Shown one piece after another: positions 25,054-35,016 of a stretch of 64,000 bases of DNA. Source of the DNA: Phycisphaeraceae bacterium (GTDB lineage: Bacteria > Planctomycetota > Phycisphaerae > Phycisphaerales > UBA1924); contig JACKHA010000004.1 in NCBI GenBank assembly GCA_020639215.1, forward strand, positions 62,001 to 126,000, given 5' to 3'. The position numbers and the translations under genes are program-made. The notes below the pieces were generated by a model. The model was not told where the DNA came from. It ran no database searches and saw only the letters and a list, made by a program, of their open reading frames with translations. Every line of letters starts with the position of its first letter. The stretch's first letter is position 1.

Positions 25054-25231
25054 AGTGGATGCGCGTATGCGAGAGGGGCGGCGTCGGGTGGCACGCCCAC
25101 GCGGCGCGCGGGCGTGGTGCGAGAGGCTTGGGTGCTCGCCACGCCCGCGCCCCGCGAGGGGGCTCATAGCGGAGCGGTGACTCTCTGGCGCGGGGCGTGG
25201 GCGTGCCACCCGCCGGGGCCCGCACCACCCG

Positions 25232-26905
25232 TCAGGGCTTCTGCGTGACGCCGAGTTCTTCCTCGGCCACGTCGACCTCGGGCTTGTCGCCGGCTTGCTG
25301 GTGGGAGAGGGTCTTGCTCGGCGTCGTGGCGGGCTTGGGTTCGACTGATTGGCTTGCTGCGGGCGCTGCTGCCGCGGCCTTGGCCGCCAGGCGTTTCTCG
25401 CCGCTGCCAGCGACGCTGGGGCGGGCGTGGGTGGCGGCCTGTCGCCCGTCGGTCGTGGACTCGTAGACGATCCCGATGGTGGTCTCGGGCGTGCCGAGCA
25501 GGAGGCGGTCGACCGCCTCGACACCTTGCATCAGCGTGTGGTCGGTGTTGGCGACCTCGTACTTCCACATGCCGAAGCGCCCGCGGCTGTAGATGCCGCG
25601 GGCCTCGAGCCAGGGGATGACCTGGGCGAGGATCTCGTCGCGGTTGACGGTGGGCGTGGGGTACGAGTACTCGGCGTGGTAGACCCAAGTGGTGACGATG
25701 TCCTCGCGCTCGCCGGGCTCGAGCAGGCCTGCGTTCTCGAGGCCGCGGATCGTGGAGTCGATGATCGAGTCGGCGTCGACGGGCTTGAAGTCGCTCTGGC
25801 TGGTCTCGCAGAGGAGCGAGTAGCAGCGGTCCTTGTCGGGGGTCATGAAGGGCGAGTAGTTGGAGAGGTAGGTGACGCGGTAGAAGGGGCAGTTGTCCTC
25901 GGGGAAGTACATCCAGGACTTGGTGGACGGGCACGGGCGTTTGATGCCGATGCCGACCATGTAGCCGGCGGAGTGGCGGAGGCGTGCGGCCGCGTCGCGG
26001 ATGGCGTCGGGCACGTCGCCGGCGAGCACGCCCCGGCACAGCACGTCGAGCGGCATGGCGGAGATGAGCGCGTCGTACCGCTCGGTCGAGCCGTCGGCGA
26101 AGGTGGCGACTCTCGCGTCCACGTCGATGGACACGACGCGGCGGCCGAGTTGGATGCGGTCGCCCAGGTGGGCGGCGATGCGGTCGTAGAACGCGCCGGT
26201 GCCGCCCTTGAGGGGGAACTTGAAGCGGTTGTTGGGGCCCCAGGCGAAGTCGTCCAGGCCCATGACGACGTTCCTGATGGCGCGGTCGACGTCGATCATG
26301 GCGACGCGCTCGCCGATCCACTGCTTGTTCATCATCTCGGGCGGGTGGGCCCAGACCTTGAAGTTGTACGGGCGCATGAAGTGCTTCATGATCCCGTCGC
26401 CGAAGATGGTGCGGCAGAGTTCGGCGAAGTTGGCGGCGCCCGCGACGCCGGGGCAGGGCGAGCTGTCGTCCCAGCGTCCGCTCTCGCGCGCGACCTTGGC
26501 CTTGACCAGGCCCGAGAGGCACTCGTAGGCGACCTCGGGCGGGAGGTAGCGGATGTTGTTTTGGAACGGGTACGGCACCCAGCGGTCGCACATCCGCACC
26601 CACGACTCGCGGTCGTTGAGGGTGAACTCGTCGCCCATCATGGCCTCGAAGACGCGGTCGTAGTAGTCGTAGTGGCTGAACATGACGTGCCCGCCGATGT
26701 CCCACGTGAACCCGGCGTCGTCGGTGAAGGAGTGGGCCAGGCCCCCGGCGTAGGGGTTGGCGTCGACGATGGCGAAGTTGGCGTGCCCGAGTTCCTTGAG
26801 GCGGTAGCCCGCGCCCAAACCCGTGGGGCCGGCGCCGATGATCAGCACCCGCCCCGGGGGCGGGGGTCGGTCGGCGGGCTGGGCTGTGGCCTGGCGTCCC
26901 GCCAA
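25232..26905 (-). CDS. FAD-dependent amine-oxidase/protoporphyrinogen-oxidase-like protein
   Basis: About 557 residues. I place the start at TTG 26905, with AGAGGAG about 6 nt upstream on its strand. The longer frame to 27103 is Pro/Arg-rich and unlikely. The Rossmann FAD motif VLIIGAGPTGLGAGYRLKEL lies near residue 20. Later the C-terminal GMWKYEVANTDHTLMQGVEA has the pattern of FAD-dependent sugar-mutase/amine-oxidase-type enzymes seen in polysaccharide loci. The last ~75 residues are an Ala/Lys/Glu-rich tail. Reaction uncertain. Divergent from the LuxR gene. Confidence 0.75.
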   Translation of the reverse strand: MAGRQATAQPADRPPPPGRVLIIGAGPTGLGAGYRLKELGHANFAIVDANPYAGGLAHSFTDDAGFTWDIGGHVMFSHYDYYDRVFEAMMGDEFTLNDRESWVRMCDRWVPYPFQNNIRYLPPEVAYECLSGLVKAKVARESGRWDDSSPCPGVAGAANFAELCRTIFGDGIMKHFMRPYNFKVWAHPPEMMNKQWIGERVAMIDVDRAIRNVVMGLDDFAWGPNNRFKFPLKGGTGAFYDRIAAHLGDRIQLGRRVVSIDVDARVATFADGSTERYDALISAMPLDVLCRGVLAGDVPDAIRDAAARLRHSAGYMVGIGIKRPCPSTKSWMYFPEDNCPFYRVTYLSNYSPFMTPDKDRCYSLLCETSQSDFKPVDADSIIDSTIRGLENAGLLEPGEREDIVTTWVYHAEYSYPTPTVNRDEILAQVIPWLEARGIYSRGRFGMWKYEVANTDHTLMQGVEAVDRLLLGTPETTIGIVYESTTDGRQAATHARPSVAGSGEKRLAAKAAAAAPAASQSVEPKPATTPSKTLSHQQAGDKPEVDVAEEELGVTQKP

Positions 26906-27383
26906 GGCGATCTCCTCTGCTCTTCGGCGGGGCGCGGTCGGGGGGCGGGGGGACGGTTCGGCTCCCCGGTTGTGGTGGGACCACCCCGGGCGAGTTCGCT
27001 CGCGGGATCGGAGGGTAGCGACGACGGGGACCGGCGACGACCCCCAACCCGATCCATGCCGGGTGACGATCGACGACCGGACCGCGCACCGGTCTCTCCG
27101 CACAGTCGAATGCTGTTCGGAATCGGCACGACGCCCGCTCGGGAGAATGGGAAAAGATCGGCGTAGGCGTTTCGGGGTGGCGGCGATAGGATCACCGATA
27201 CCGGGAGGGTGTTTGACTGGCCTCGCGCAGGGACCACCGGGCCTCTTGGGGAGGTTCGGCGCGCCGGGGTCGGGCTGTCAGGCGGCGGGTCGCCAACGCG
27301 GGCGGGTCGCCGGGGCTCGAGGGGTTTCGCGCAGCCGACGCCGACGCGGGCCAGACCCCGAGGGCGGCATCCACGGAGGGCGC
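26906..27383. other. 478-bp divergent intergenic region
   Basis: It lies between the FAD oxidoreductase and LuxR-type regulator starts. Reading both strands I see no protein-like frame with a start and ribosome binding site, no palindrome family, and no clear -35/-10 pair. It must hold both promoters. Confidence 0.5.
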
Positions 27384-28292
27384 ATGTCTCCGAACCTGAC
27401 CGAACAGCAGTGGCTCCTGATGTCGAGCCGGATCACGGAACGTTTGTGCGCGCTGCCCGCGGTGGCGACGCCGGACTGGTGCGACCGCGCGGCCCGCTGC
27501 CTCGTGCCGCTGGTGGATCGCGCCGTCGTGGCGGTGATCCTGGCGACGCTGGACGCCAGCGGCACGATCAGCGAGCGTGAGGCCGTCGGCGCGGCGGTCG
27601 ACGCGCCGACCGAGGCCTTCGCCGAGGGGCATGTGCCGAACGTCGTGCGGTCGCGGGCGGATCGCCTGGCGGCGCTGGGGTTCGGGCTGAGCGCGGGTGC
27701 GCTCGAGCGTGGGTTCTGCGGCAACGCGGATCGGTACACCCAGCCGGGCGACTGGCGCCACGGGACGCTGGGGCGCATGTGGTCGGAAGTGGCCACGGGC
27801 GACCTGCTGGTGGCGGGGGTCGGGCTGTCGCCTGAGACGCCGGGGCGTTGCCTGATCGTGATGGTGGCCCGGAGCGAGCCGATCGCGAACATGGTCGAGC
27901 GTGAGGCGGTGCTGCGGGTGGTGCTGCCGCTGCTGTCGCGCCGGGCGCTCTTGGCGATCGGGCCGACGCGGACGACGACGAGCGACTGGCTGACGAGCAA
28001 GGAGCAGCACATCCTGGAGCGCTTGACGCTCGGGCTGTCGGTGGCGGACATCGCGCAGGAGCTGGAGCGGTCGGCCCACACGGTGCACGACCACGTGAAG
28101 AGCCTGCACAAGAAGTTGGGTGCTTCGAGCCGGGGCGAGTTGATCTCGCGGGCGCTGGGGCACATCACGGAGGCCAAGCCGCGGGCGGCGCGGAAGTCGA
28201 AGAAGGCCAAGGCGGTGCAGGAGGCCGAGGCCAAGCCTGTCGCCAAGGAGGCGGCGGGGAAGGCGCGCGGCGGTGCCGGCGAAGACGACTGA
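27384..28292 (+). CDS. LuxR-family transcriptional regulator
   Basis: A 302-residue protein starting at ATG 27384 (GGAGGG at 27375-27380). The first ~195 residues are an unrecognised, probably sensory, domain. A LuxR-type helix-turn-helix lies at about residues 205-265: WLTSKEQHILERLTLGLSVA, DIAQELERSAHTVHDHVKSL and HKKLGASSRGELI. The basic tail AKPRAARKSKKAKAVQEAEA is low complexity. No autoinducer domain motif is recognised. The divergent FAD oxidoreductase may be a target, which is inference. Confidence 0.8.
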   Translation: MSPNLTEQQWLLMSSRITERLCALPAVATPDWCDRAARCLVPLVDRAVVAVILATLDASGTISEREAVGAAVDAPTEAFAEGHVPNVVRSRADRLAALGFGLSAGALERGFCGNADRYTQPGDWRHGTLGRMWSEVATGDLLVAGVGLSPETPGRCLIVMVARSEPIANMVEREAVLRVVLPLLSRRALLAIGPTRTTTSDWLTSKEQHILERLTLGLSVADIAQELERSAHTVHDHVKSLHKKLGASSRGELISRALGHITEAKPRAARKSKKAKAVQEAEAKPVAKEAAGKARGGAGEDD

Positions 28293-28327
28293 ACCCCTCG
28301 CGCGCGCGTGCGATCGCGGTTGCCTGA

Positions 28328-29761
28328 TCACCCGATCCGCTGCTGCCCGCCCATGAACGGGCGTAGGGCGGCGGGGATGGTCACGCTGCCGTCGGCGTTC
28401 TGGTAGTTCTCGAGGATCGGGATCAGGACGCGCGGGCTGGCCAGCACGGTGTTGTTGAGCGAGTGGCAATAGACGGTCGCGGCCTTCTTCTCGCCGGCGA
28501 CTGGCGATGGGCGGTACCGCAGGTTCAGGCGCCGGCACTGGTAGTCGTAGAGGCGGCTTGCCGAGTGGGTCTCGCCGTAGGCCCCGAGGGGGCGCCCGTC
28601 CTTGTCCACCTCGCCGCGACCGGGCATCCACGACTCGATGTCGATCATGTCGGCGTTCTTGGCGCCAAGATCGCCCGTGCAGCACTGCAGCAGGCGGTAG
28701 GGCAGGCCCAGGGTCTGGAGGAGTTGCTCGACGATCTCGATCATCTGCGCGTGCCAGCGTCGGCTCTCGGCCTCGTCGGCGCGGCAGATCACGACCTGCT
28801 CGACCTTGTCAAACTGGTGGATGCGGTAGAGGCCCGCGGTGTCCTTGCCGGCGGCCCCGGCCTCGCGCCGGAAGCAGGTGGAGACGGTCGCGTACTTCAA
28901 GGGAAGTTGCGACTCGTCGAGGATCTCGTCCATGTGCAGGGCCATCAGGCCGACCTCGCCGGTGCCGGTGAGGAACAGGTCGTGCGATGAGCCGCGCTTG
29001 GACTCCTCGATGTGGTAGGCCTGCTCGCGTCCGGCGGGGAAGAAGCCGGTGCCGACCATGGTCTCCTCGCGGACGACGACGGGGACGGACGTGGCGCGGA
29101 ACCCGTGGCGGCTTGTGATGAAGTCGAAGGCGAACTGGAGCACGGCGTTGTGGAGGCGCATGCCGTCGCCGGTGAGGACGTAGGAGCGGCTGCCGGCGAT
29201 CTTGACGCCGCGCTCGAAGTCGACCAGGCCCAGGTCGCGGATGAGTTCGATGTGGGTCTTTGGTTTGAAGCCGCGCTGGGCGTCGAAGGGCTTGGCGGGG
29301 TCGAAGGCGGGCAGGGCGTCGCGCGCGGGCGGGTTCCAGGTGCGGATCTGGACGTTGTCGTCGGCGGAGGTGCCGACGGGCACGTCGGCATCGGGCGGGA
29401 GCGGGACGGCCAGGAGCAGGGCTTCGAGTTCGGGCGTCAGGGCCGCGGCCTGGGCGTCGAGGGCGGCGATTTCCTCTTTCAGGCGGGCCGGGCGGGCCTT
29501 GAGTTCGGCCAGTTCGGCCTCGATGCGGGCGTGGTCCTCCGGGCTGGCTTTCTTCAGGGCGCCCTGGAGTTTGCCGATCTGGGGGCCGGACTCCTTGGCG
29601 ATGCGGTTCTGCTCGGCCTTGAGGCCATCGGCCCGGGCCTGGAGAGCGCGGCGCTGCTCGTCGAACGCGAGGATGCGGTCGATGTCGGCGTGGATGTTCT
29701 TCTTGCGGCAGCCCTCGCGGTAGTGGTCCGGGGCCTCGCGCAGGTGTTTCAGGTCGATCAT
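28328..29761 (-). CDS. serS: Seryl-tRNA synthetase
   Basis: A 477-residue class II synthetase. The N-terminal coiled-coil arm (residues ~30-110: RRALQARADGLKAEQNRIAK) binds tRNA-Ser. Motif 2 is in VSTCFRREAGAAGKDTAGLY (with RIHQFDKVE), motif 3 near the C-terminus (SLNNTVLASPRVLIPILENY). Charges serine onto tRNA-Ser and tRNA-Sec. Slightly longer than typical (about 425) with an insert after the arm. Start MIDLKHLREAPDHY is canonical. Confidence 0.93.
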   Translation of the reverse strand: MIDLKHLREAPDHYREGCRKKNIHADIDRILAFDEQRRALQARADGLKAEQNRIAKESGPQIGKLQGALKKASPEDHARIEAELAELKARPARLKEEIAALDAQAAALTPELEALLLAVPLPPDADVPVGTSADDNVQIRTWNPPARDALPAFDPAKPFDAQRGFKPKTHIELIRDLGLVDFERGVKIAGSRSYVLTGDGMRLHNAVLQFAFDFITSRHGFRATSVPVVVREETMVGTGFFPAGREQAYHIEESKRGSSHDLFLTGTGEVGLMALHMDEILDESQLPLKYATVSTCFRREAGAAGKDTAGLYRIHQFDKVEQVVICRADEAESRRWHAQMIEIVEQLLQTLGLPYRLLQCCTGDLGAKNADMIDIESWMPGRGEVDKDGRPLGAYGETHSASRLYDYQCRRLNLRYRPSPVAGEKKAATVYCHSLNNTVLASPRVLIPILENYQNADGSVTIPAALRPFMGGQQRIG

Positions 29762-29877
29762 GGGGAGGGAGTGTAGTTTCGGGGGCGGCGGGGGCGCGAG
29801 CGGGAACCGCGGGCGGGGCGGGGCGTCGGAACGGGTGGCGCGTCGCGGTTCCCGCGGGCCGCGGGGAGGGCGTCTGT

Positions 29878-31654
29878 ATGATCGTCCGCGTGCCGAGCAA
29901 GAACGCCAGACCAGCCGGGGCGAAGCGGGGCGGGGCGGAAGCGTCGCGTCCGGCGGCGGCGGGCGCGGGCGTGCTGGCCTGGGTGCTGCGCCAGGTCGGC
30001 TCGGACCGGATCGTGCCGATCGGCGTGTCGCCGGTCACGATCGGGCGGCACTCGGCGTGCGAGGTGGCGCTGCTGGAGGACCAGAAGCTCAGCCGCCAGC
30101 ACTGCGTGGTCGAGCCGGGCGGGGACGGGGCAGGGCGGGCCGGGCATCCGCGACCTGGGCTCGCGGAACGGGACGTTCGTCAACGAGTTGCGGATCGAGC
30201 GGACGTTCCTGTCGCAGGGGGACGTGGTGCGGGTCGGGGGCACGGAGTTCGCCGTCGATCGGATGGCGGTGGCGCCTGAAGTGGTCGAGGCGGCGGGCGA
30301 GACCAGCGCCGCGGACGAGGTCGCGCCAGCGCGGAAGGGCCGGCCCGCGTGGCGCGGCTCGTTCGAGCGGGTGCTGCGGGACCTGCCGCCCAAGAACGCG
30401 CCGGGCGACGAGTTCGTGATCGTGTCGTCGGCGGGAAAGGAGAGCGATGCGCTGCAGGGCAAGGGCGAGGGCCCGCCCGCGCTGCTGCTGATCCTGCAGA
30501 TCGCGGCCCGGGCCCGGGCGACGGACGTGCACGTCGAGCCGAAGGGCTCATCGACCAGCGTGCGGATGCGTGTGGATGGGCAGATGGTCACGATCGGGGA
30601 GCTGCCGGATCGGGTCGGCATGCTGGTTGTGGGGATGGTCAAGGCGGCGTGCAATATGAAGGCCGCGGCCGCGGACCAGGTGCAGGAGGGGCACTTCTCG
30701 TCGCGCCTGAAGCCGGCGGTCGATGGCGCGGCGGCGGCGGAGGTCGGGCCGGCCCGCCAGATCGACTATCGCGTGAGCATGACGCCCTCGGTGCACGGCC
30801 AGAAGATGGTGGTGCGGGTGCTGGACCTCTTGACCGCGCCGTCGACGCTCTCGGGCCTGGGCCTGCCGGGCTGGATGGAGCAGCGGGTGCGCCGGGTGTG
30901 CCGCCAGGACCAGGGCTTGCTGCTGGTGTGCGGGCCGACGGGTTCGGGCAAGACCACGACGTTGTACAACGCGCTTCGCGAGGTGGACCGCGAGGCCAAG
31001 AACGTCGTGACCATCGAGGACCCGGTCGAGTACCGCCTCGAGCAGACGACGCAGATCCCGATCGACGAGCAGCGGGGCAACACGTTCGGCGGGCTGCTGC
31101 GCAGCGTTCTGCGCCAGGACCCGGACGTGATCCTGGTGGGCGAGATCCGCGACGAGGAGACGGCCAGCACCGCGATGCGGGCCGCGATGACCGGGCACGT
31201 CGTGTTCACGACGGTGCACGCCAAGGACACGATCGCGGCGGTGTTCCGGTTGCTTGATCTGAAGGTCGAGCCCTACCTGATCGCCAGCGCGCTGGACGTT
31301 GTGCTGGCCCAGCGCCTGGTGCGGGTGCTGTGCGAGCATTGCCGCACGGGCGTGCGGGTCCCGCCGGGGGTGGCCACGCGTCTCGGGCGGTTCGTCGAGG
31401 GCAAGAGCGAGCTGATGGCCCCGGTCGGGTGCCCGCGCTGCCTGGGCACGGGGTTCCGCGGCAGGCGGGCCATCTTCGAGCTGCTCGACTTCACCGACGA
31501 GCTGCGGGACGTGATCCTGAAGGACCCGAGCATCCAGGCGATGAAGAAGATCGTCGAGGGCGGGCTGTTCGCGACGCTGACGCAGTCGGGCTGGAAACTC
31601 GTGGGCGAGGGGTCGACGAGCCTCAATGAGGTGGACCGCGTCGCGGGGTCGTGA
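29878..31654 (+). CDS. FHA-GspE/PilB-type secretion ATPase, interrupted by an apparent frameshift
   Basis: The N-terminus (from ATG 29878) encodes the first half of an FHA domain: VSPVTIGRHSACEV and QKLSRQHCVVEPGG. The second half, GIRDLGSRNGTFVNELRIE, lies in the next frame from about 30140 on. Both halves are needed, so a one-base shift in the G-rich run near 30117-30143 splits the gene. The rest is a GspE/PilB-type ATPase: Walker A CGPTGSGKTTTLYNALREVD, Asp box RQDPDVILVGEIRDEETA, His box GHVVFTTVHAKDT. The zinc motif is CEHC...CPRC...CLGTGFRGR. It powers a type II or IV pilus-like machine; no pilin genes are here. It could be a sequencing error, a pseudogene or a genuine recoding site. 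Confidence 0.75.
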
Positions 31655-31662
31655 GCCACGCG

Positions 31663-33432
31663 TCAGGCTGCGGCGCACACGTCCTTCCACAGCGCGCGGA
31701 GCGTGCGCTCGAGACGCTCGACGTAGACCCTCTGGTCGCACAGGGTCGAGGCCAGGATCTTCTCGCGCAGCCCGGCACGGCGCGCCGCCAGCCCGTCCAG
31801 GTCGCCCGTCAGGCGACGGGCGATCTCAACGAACCCGTCGTCGGTGTCGGCGGTGCAGTCGTCGATGCCGGCGGCGGCCAGGATCGAGCCGGACACGCGG
31901 GCGACGCAGCGGTCGCCCATGCGCGTGACGACGGGGCAGCCCATGAACAGGGCCTCGCAGGTCGTGGTGGTGCCGTGGTAGGGGTAGGTGTCCAGGGCGA
32001 TGTCGACGCGCTGGTAGGCCGCGAGCGTGTCGAGCGTGTTCTTGCCGGGGGGGTCGAGCTCGATGCGGTCGGCGGGCAGGCCGGCCTTGACAAACCGCTC
32101 GATGATCGCGTCGCGCACGGGGGCCTGGGAGAGGGCGTGGTACTTGAGCAGCAGGCGCGAGGCGGGGACCGCCAGCACCGCCCTCGTCCACATGCGGATC
32201 GTGTCATCGTCGATCTTGGCGACATTGTTGAACGAGCCGAAGGTGACGTGCCCGCTGGCCTTGGCGGGCAGCGGGCCTGGCTCGGGCGCGCCGGCGATGG
32301 GCGGGAAGCACAGGAAGCACGGGTCCATGCGGACGAGGCGCTCGGAGGCGACGCTGTTGTATGAGGGGTCGTCGGGATCGGTGATCGAGTCGACGATGCG
32401 GGCGTCGATCGCGCTGAGCCCGGTCGTGTTGGGATAGCCGAAGTAGGTGACCTGAACGGGCGCGGGCCGCAGGTGCAGGGCGATCATGCGGTGCCCGGCG
32501 GTCAGGCCGGAGAGTTCGAGAACGACGTCGATCTGGTCGCGGGCCAGCATGTCCGCGAAGTCCTTGGCGTGCATGGTGGGCTCCCACTTCCACCGCACGG
32601 GGTGCCCGCGGAGGCGTTTGCTGGCCGCGTCCTCGCGGAACGCCACGGAGTAGCACGTGATCTCGAAGCCCTTGGAGTGGCTGGCCAGCCACGGCTCGAT
32701 GAACGAGCCACACGGGTGTGCCCGCAGGTCCGCCGAGACCACGCCGACGCGCAGAGGGCGATCGGGGTTCGGGTCGCGCGGCTTCGGGCGGGGCGGGGTC
32801 GGGAGCTGGCGGTTGAGCAATGCGTCGTACATGCGATGCGCCTCGTACGACCGCTTGGGCGTGGCGTTGCCGGCGTAGTTCGTGCACGCCGCGTGGGCCG
32901 CGACGATGAGCTCGTGGTCGGGGTTGGCGGCGGCGGCCTGCGAGAGCACATCCAGGGCCTCGCGCGGGCGTCCGGCCTGCAGCAGCGAGACGCCCAGGTT
33001 GCACAGCAGCATGGGGTGGGTCGGGTTGTGCTCGAGCCCGGCCCGGGCGGTTGCGATGGTGTCGCCCAGGCGATAGGCGTGGAAATGCGAGCCGGAGAGC
33101 CCGACGCTGGCCGCCGACAGGGTCGGGTCGATGGCCAGGGCGGCTTCGAACAGCGGCAGGGCCATCTCGCCCTGGGCCTGCTTGGCGAGCAGGTTGCCTA
33201 GGTCCAGCAGAGCCCGGGCGTCGCCGGCGGACATGGCCCGGGCCTGATCCACGTAGTACTGGGCCTGCGGTGCCTTGCCGCTGCGGACAAGGCTGATGAT
33301 CAGCAGGGCCAGGACGTCCGGGCGCTTGGGGTGCTGCTGGGCCAGGCGCTGGAGGAGGGCGGCGGCCTTGTCGAACCGCCCGGCGTTCATGTGGTCGCGG
33401 GCCGGGGCGAGTTTGATCGAGAGGTCCTGCAT
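31663..33432 (-). CDS. TPR-SPINDLY/O-GlcNAc-transferase-like (GT41) protein
   Basis: A 589-residue protein. Residues ~1-200 contain TPR helices (HMNAGRFDKAAALLQRLAQQ, LLDLGNLLAKQAQGEMALPL, LLCNLGVSLLQAGRPREALD). Residues ~235-589 form a GT41-like catalytic domain: RVGVVSADLRAHPCGSFIEP, VQVTYFGYPNTTGLSAIDAR, FGSFNNVAKI and DIALDTYPYHGTTTTCEALF. Bacterial GT41 proteins glycosylate proteins or act like N-acetylglucosaminyltransferases. The start at ATG 33432 has no clear ribosome binding site. It is convergent with the FHA-GspE gene (8 bp apart). Confidence 0.85.
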   Translation of the reverse strand: MQDLSIKLAPARDHMNAGRFDKAAALLQRLAQQHPKRPDVLALLIISLVRSGKAPQAQYYVDQARAMSAGDARALLDLGNLLAKQAQGEMALPLFEAALAIDPTLSAASVGLSGSHFHAYRLGDTIATARAGLEHNPTHPMLLCNLGVSLLQAGRPREALDVLSQAAAANPDHELIVAAHAACTNYAGNATPKRSYEAHRMYDALLNRQLPTPPRPKPRDPNPDRPLRVGVVSADLRAHPCGSFIEPWLASHSKGFEITCYSVAFREDAASKRLRGHPVRWKWEPTMHAKDFADMLARDQIDVVLELSGLTAGHRMIALHLRPAPVQVTYFGYPNTTGLSAIDARIVDSITDPDDPSYNSVASERLVRMDPCFLCFPPIAGAPEPGPLPAKASGHVTFGSFNNVAKIDDDTIRMWTRAVLAVPASRLLLKYHALSQAPVRDAIIERFVKAGLPADRIELDPPGKNTLDTLAAYQRVDIALDTYPYHGTTTTCEALFMGCPVVTRMGDRCVARVSGSILAAAGIDDCTADTDDGFVEIARRLTGDLDGLAARRAGLREKILASTLCDQRVYVERLERTLRALWKDVCAAA

Positions 33433-33470
33433 GGGCCAAGCGTAGCAAATGGGGCTGTACGATCGACCCG

Positions 33471-34946
33471 ATGCGCGACGACGCCGCCCCAGCCACTGTC
33501 GAGCCGAACGCCGCACCCGGATGGGACGGCGCGTGGAACCTGCCAAGCCGCCTCGCCTGGCTCCGAGCGTTTCGCCGCGCGATCGCGGCACGCCACGCGG
33601 AAGTCACCGGCATCGTCGCCAACGAGATCGGCAAGGGCGTGTTCGAGTGCTTCGTGTCGGAGGTCGCGCCGCTGCTGCGGGCGTGCCGGTACGCCGAGCG
33701 CGCGGCACCGCGTCTGCTCCGCGAGCGGCGCGTCGCCGGCGGCGGGCTGTTCTCGCCGGGGGTCGTGGTGCGCGAGCGGCGCGTGGCGCTCGGGCGCGTC
33801 GGCATCATCGCGACATGGAACTACCCGGTCGGGCTGCTGGGGGTGCAGCTGGTTCAGGCGCTGGCGTGCGGCAACCGCGTGCTCGTCAAAGCATCGGAGC
33901 GCAGCCCGCGGAGCCAGGCGTTGCTGCTCGACATCGCCCGCGCGCCGACGCCGGACGCCGCGCTGCCCGCGGGCGTGCTCGAGGTCGCCGAGGCGACGCG
34001 CGAGGCGGGCGAGCGGGTCGTCGCGCTCGCCGGCACGCACGAGTCGATGGAGCACGCCGACGCCGACCGCCTCGACCACATCGTCTTCACGGGCTCGACC
34101 GAGGTCGGCCAGCGAATCGCCGCGGCCCTAGCCCCGGCCCTGACCACGAGCACGCTCGAACTCTCCGGTCGCGACTCGGCGATCGTGCTGCCCGACGCTG
34201 ACGCGGCCCTGGCCGCCCGCGCCATCTGGGCCGCGGTCCGCATGAACGCTGGCCAGACGTGCATGGGCCCGCGCCGGGCGATCGTGTGCGCCGGGGCGTA
34301 CGACGCATTCGCGGCGGCGCTGCAGCGGGAGGTCGAGAACACGCCGCGCTTGCGGATGGTCCACGAGTCGGAAGTCGCCAAGGCCCAGGCCGCGATCGAC
34401 GCGGGGCGGCGCGATGGGGCCAATGTCGTGCAGGGCGGCGACACCGCTCCCATCGCCATCGCAGCGGAATCGGATGCGTCGGGGCGGGAATCCAACCCTC
34501 GCAGCATCCCCCCCACCGCCCTGCTCGGCTGCCCGCCCACCAGCGACGCCGTCGCCGGCCGCCACTTCGGGCCGGTGCTCGCCGTCGTCAAGGCCCGCGA
34601 CGAGGGCGACGCGCTGGCGATCCACGCGTCGGTGGACCAGCGCCTGGCCACTTCGCTGTTCACCCGCGACACCGCCAGGGCCCGGCGCGACATCGCCCCC
34701 CGCCTGGGCTCCACCATCGTCACCATCAACGACTGCGTCGTGCCCACCGGGCACCCGCGCGTGACCCTCGGCGGCGTGGGCCCCAGCGGCTGGGGCCTCT
34801 CGCGCGGGCGCGACGGGCTGCTGGCCATGACCCGCCCGGTCGTCACGACCACCACGCACCCCAGGTTCCGCACCCCCACGACGCTCCTGGAGGGCAAGGC
34901 CGCGGCCCGGTTCATGGCGCTTGCCGCCCGGGTGCTCGGTCGGTAG
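33471..34946 (+). CDS. Aldehyde dehydrogenase family protein
   Basis: A 491-residue ALDH. Asn117 (GIIATWNYPVGLLG), Glu230 (STLELSGRD), and catalytic Cys264 (RMNAGQTCMGPRR) are present; the cofactor motif FTGSTEVGQRIAAAL is intact. The C-terminal VTINDCVVPTGHPRVTLGG fits aldehyde/coniferyl-type dehydrogenases. Substrate not predictable. It is divergent from the GT41 gene with starts only 38 bp apart, so the promoters overlap. A proline/arginine insertion (GRESNPRSIPPTALLG) interrupts the second domain. Confidence 0.85.
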   Translation: MRDDAAPATVEPNAAPGWDGAWNLPSRLAWLRAFRRAIAARHAEVTGIVANEIGKGVFECFVSEVAPLLRACRYAERAAPRLLRERRVAGGGLFSPGVVVRERRVALGRVGIIATWNYPVGLLGVQLVQALACGNRVLVKASERSPRSQALLLDIARAPTPDAALPAGVLEVAEATREAGERVVALAGTHESMEHADADRLDHIVFTGSTEVGQRIAAALAPALTTSTLELSGRDSAIVLPDADAALAARAIWAAVRMNAGQTCMGPRRAIVCAGAYDAFAAALQREVENTPRLRMVHESEVAKAQAAIDAGRRDGANVVQGGDTAPIAIAAESDASGRESNPRSIPPTALLGCPPTSDAVAGRHFGPVLAVVKARDEGDALAIHASVDQRLATSLFTRDTARARRDIAPRLGSTIVTINDCVVPTGHPRVTLGGVGPSGWGLSRGRDGLLAMTRPVVTTTTHPRFRTPTTLLEGKAAARFMALAARVLGR

Positions 34947-35016
34947 GGCGTGCCCCTCCCATCCAACCACGCGTCGGGCCGCGCCGCCCGGTTCTGCTGG
35001 CGGTACGCTTGGGCGT

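Larger units (their letters stand above)
24864..25231. other. 368-bp gap with REP-like palindromes
   Basis: No gene is seen. The gap contains two CATGC...TGTG palindromes (24888-24919 and 24958-24990), a CACCGAGAAACGCCGCC hairpin (25011-25053), and a GGTGGCACGCCCACGC/GCGTGGGCGTGCCACC pair (25089-25213). This is the same set in the same order as at 18859-19134. Confidence 0.7.
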
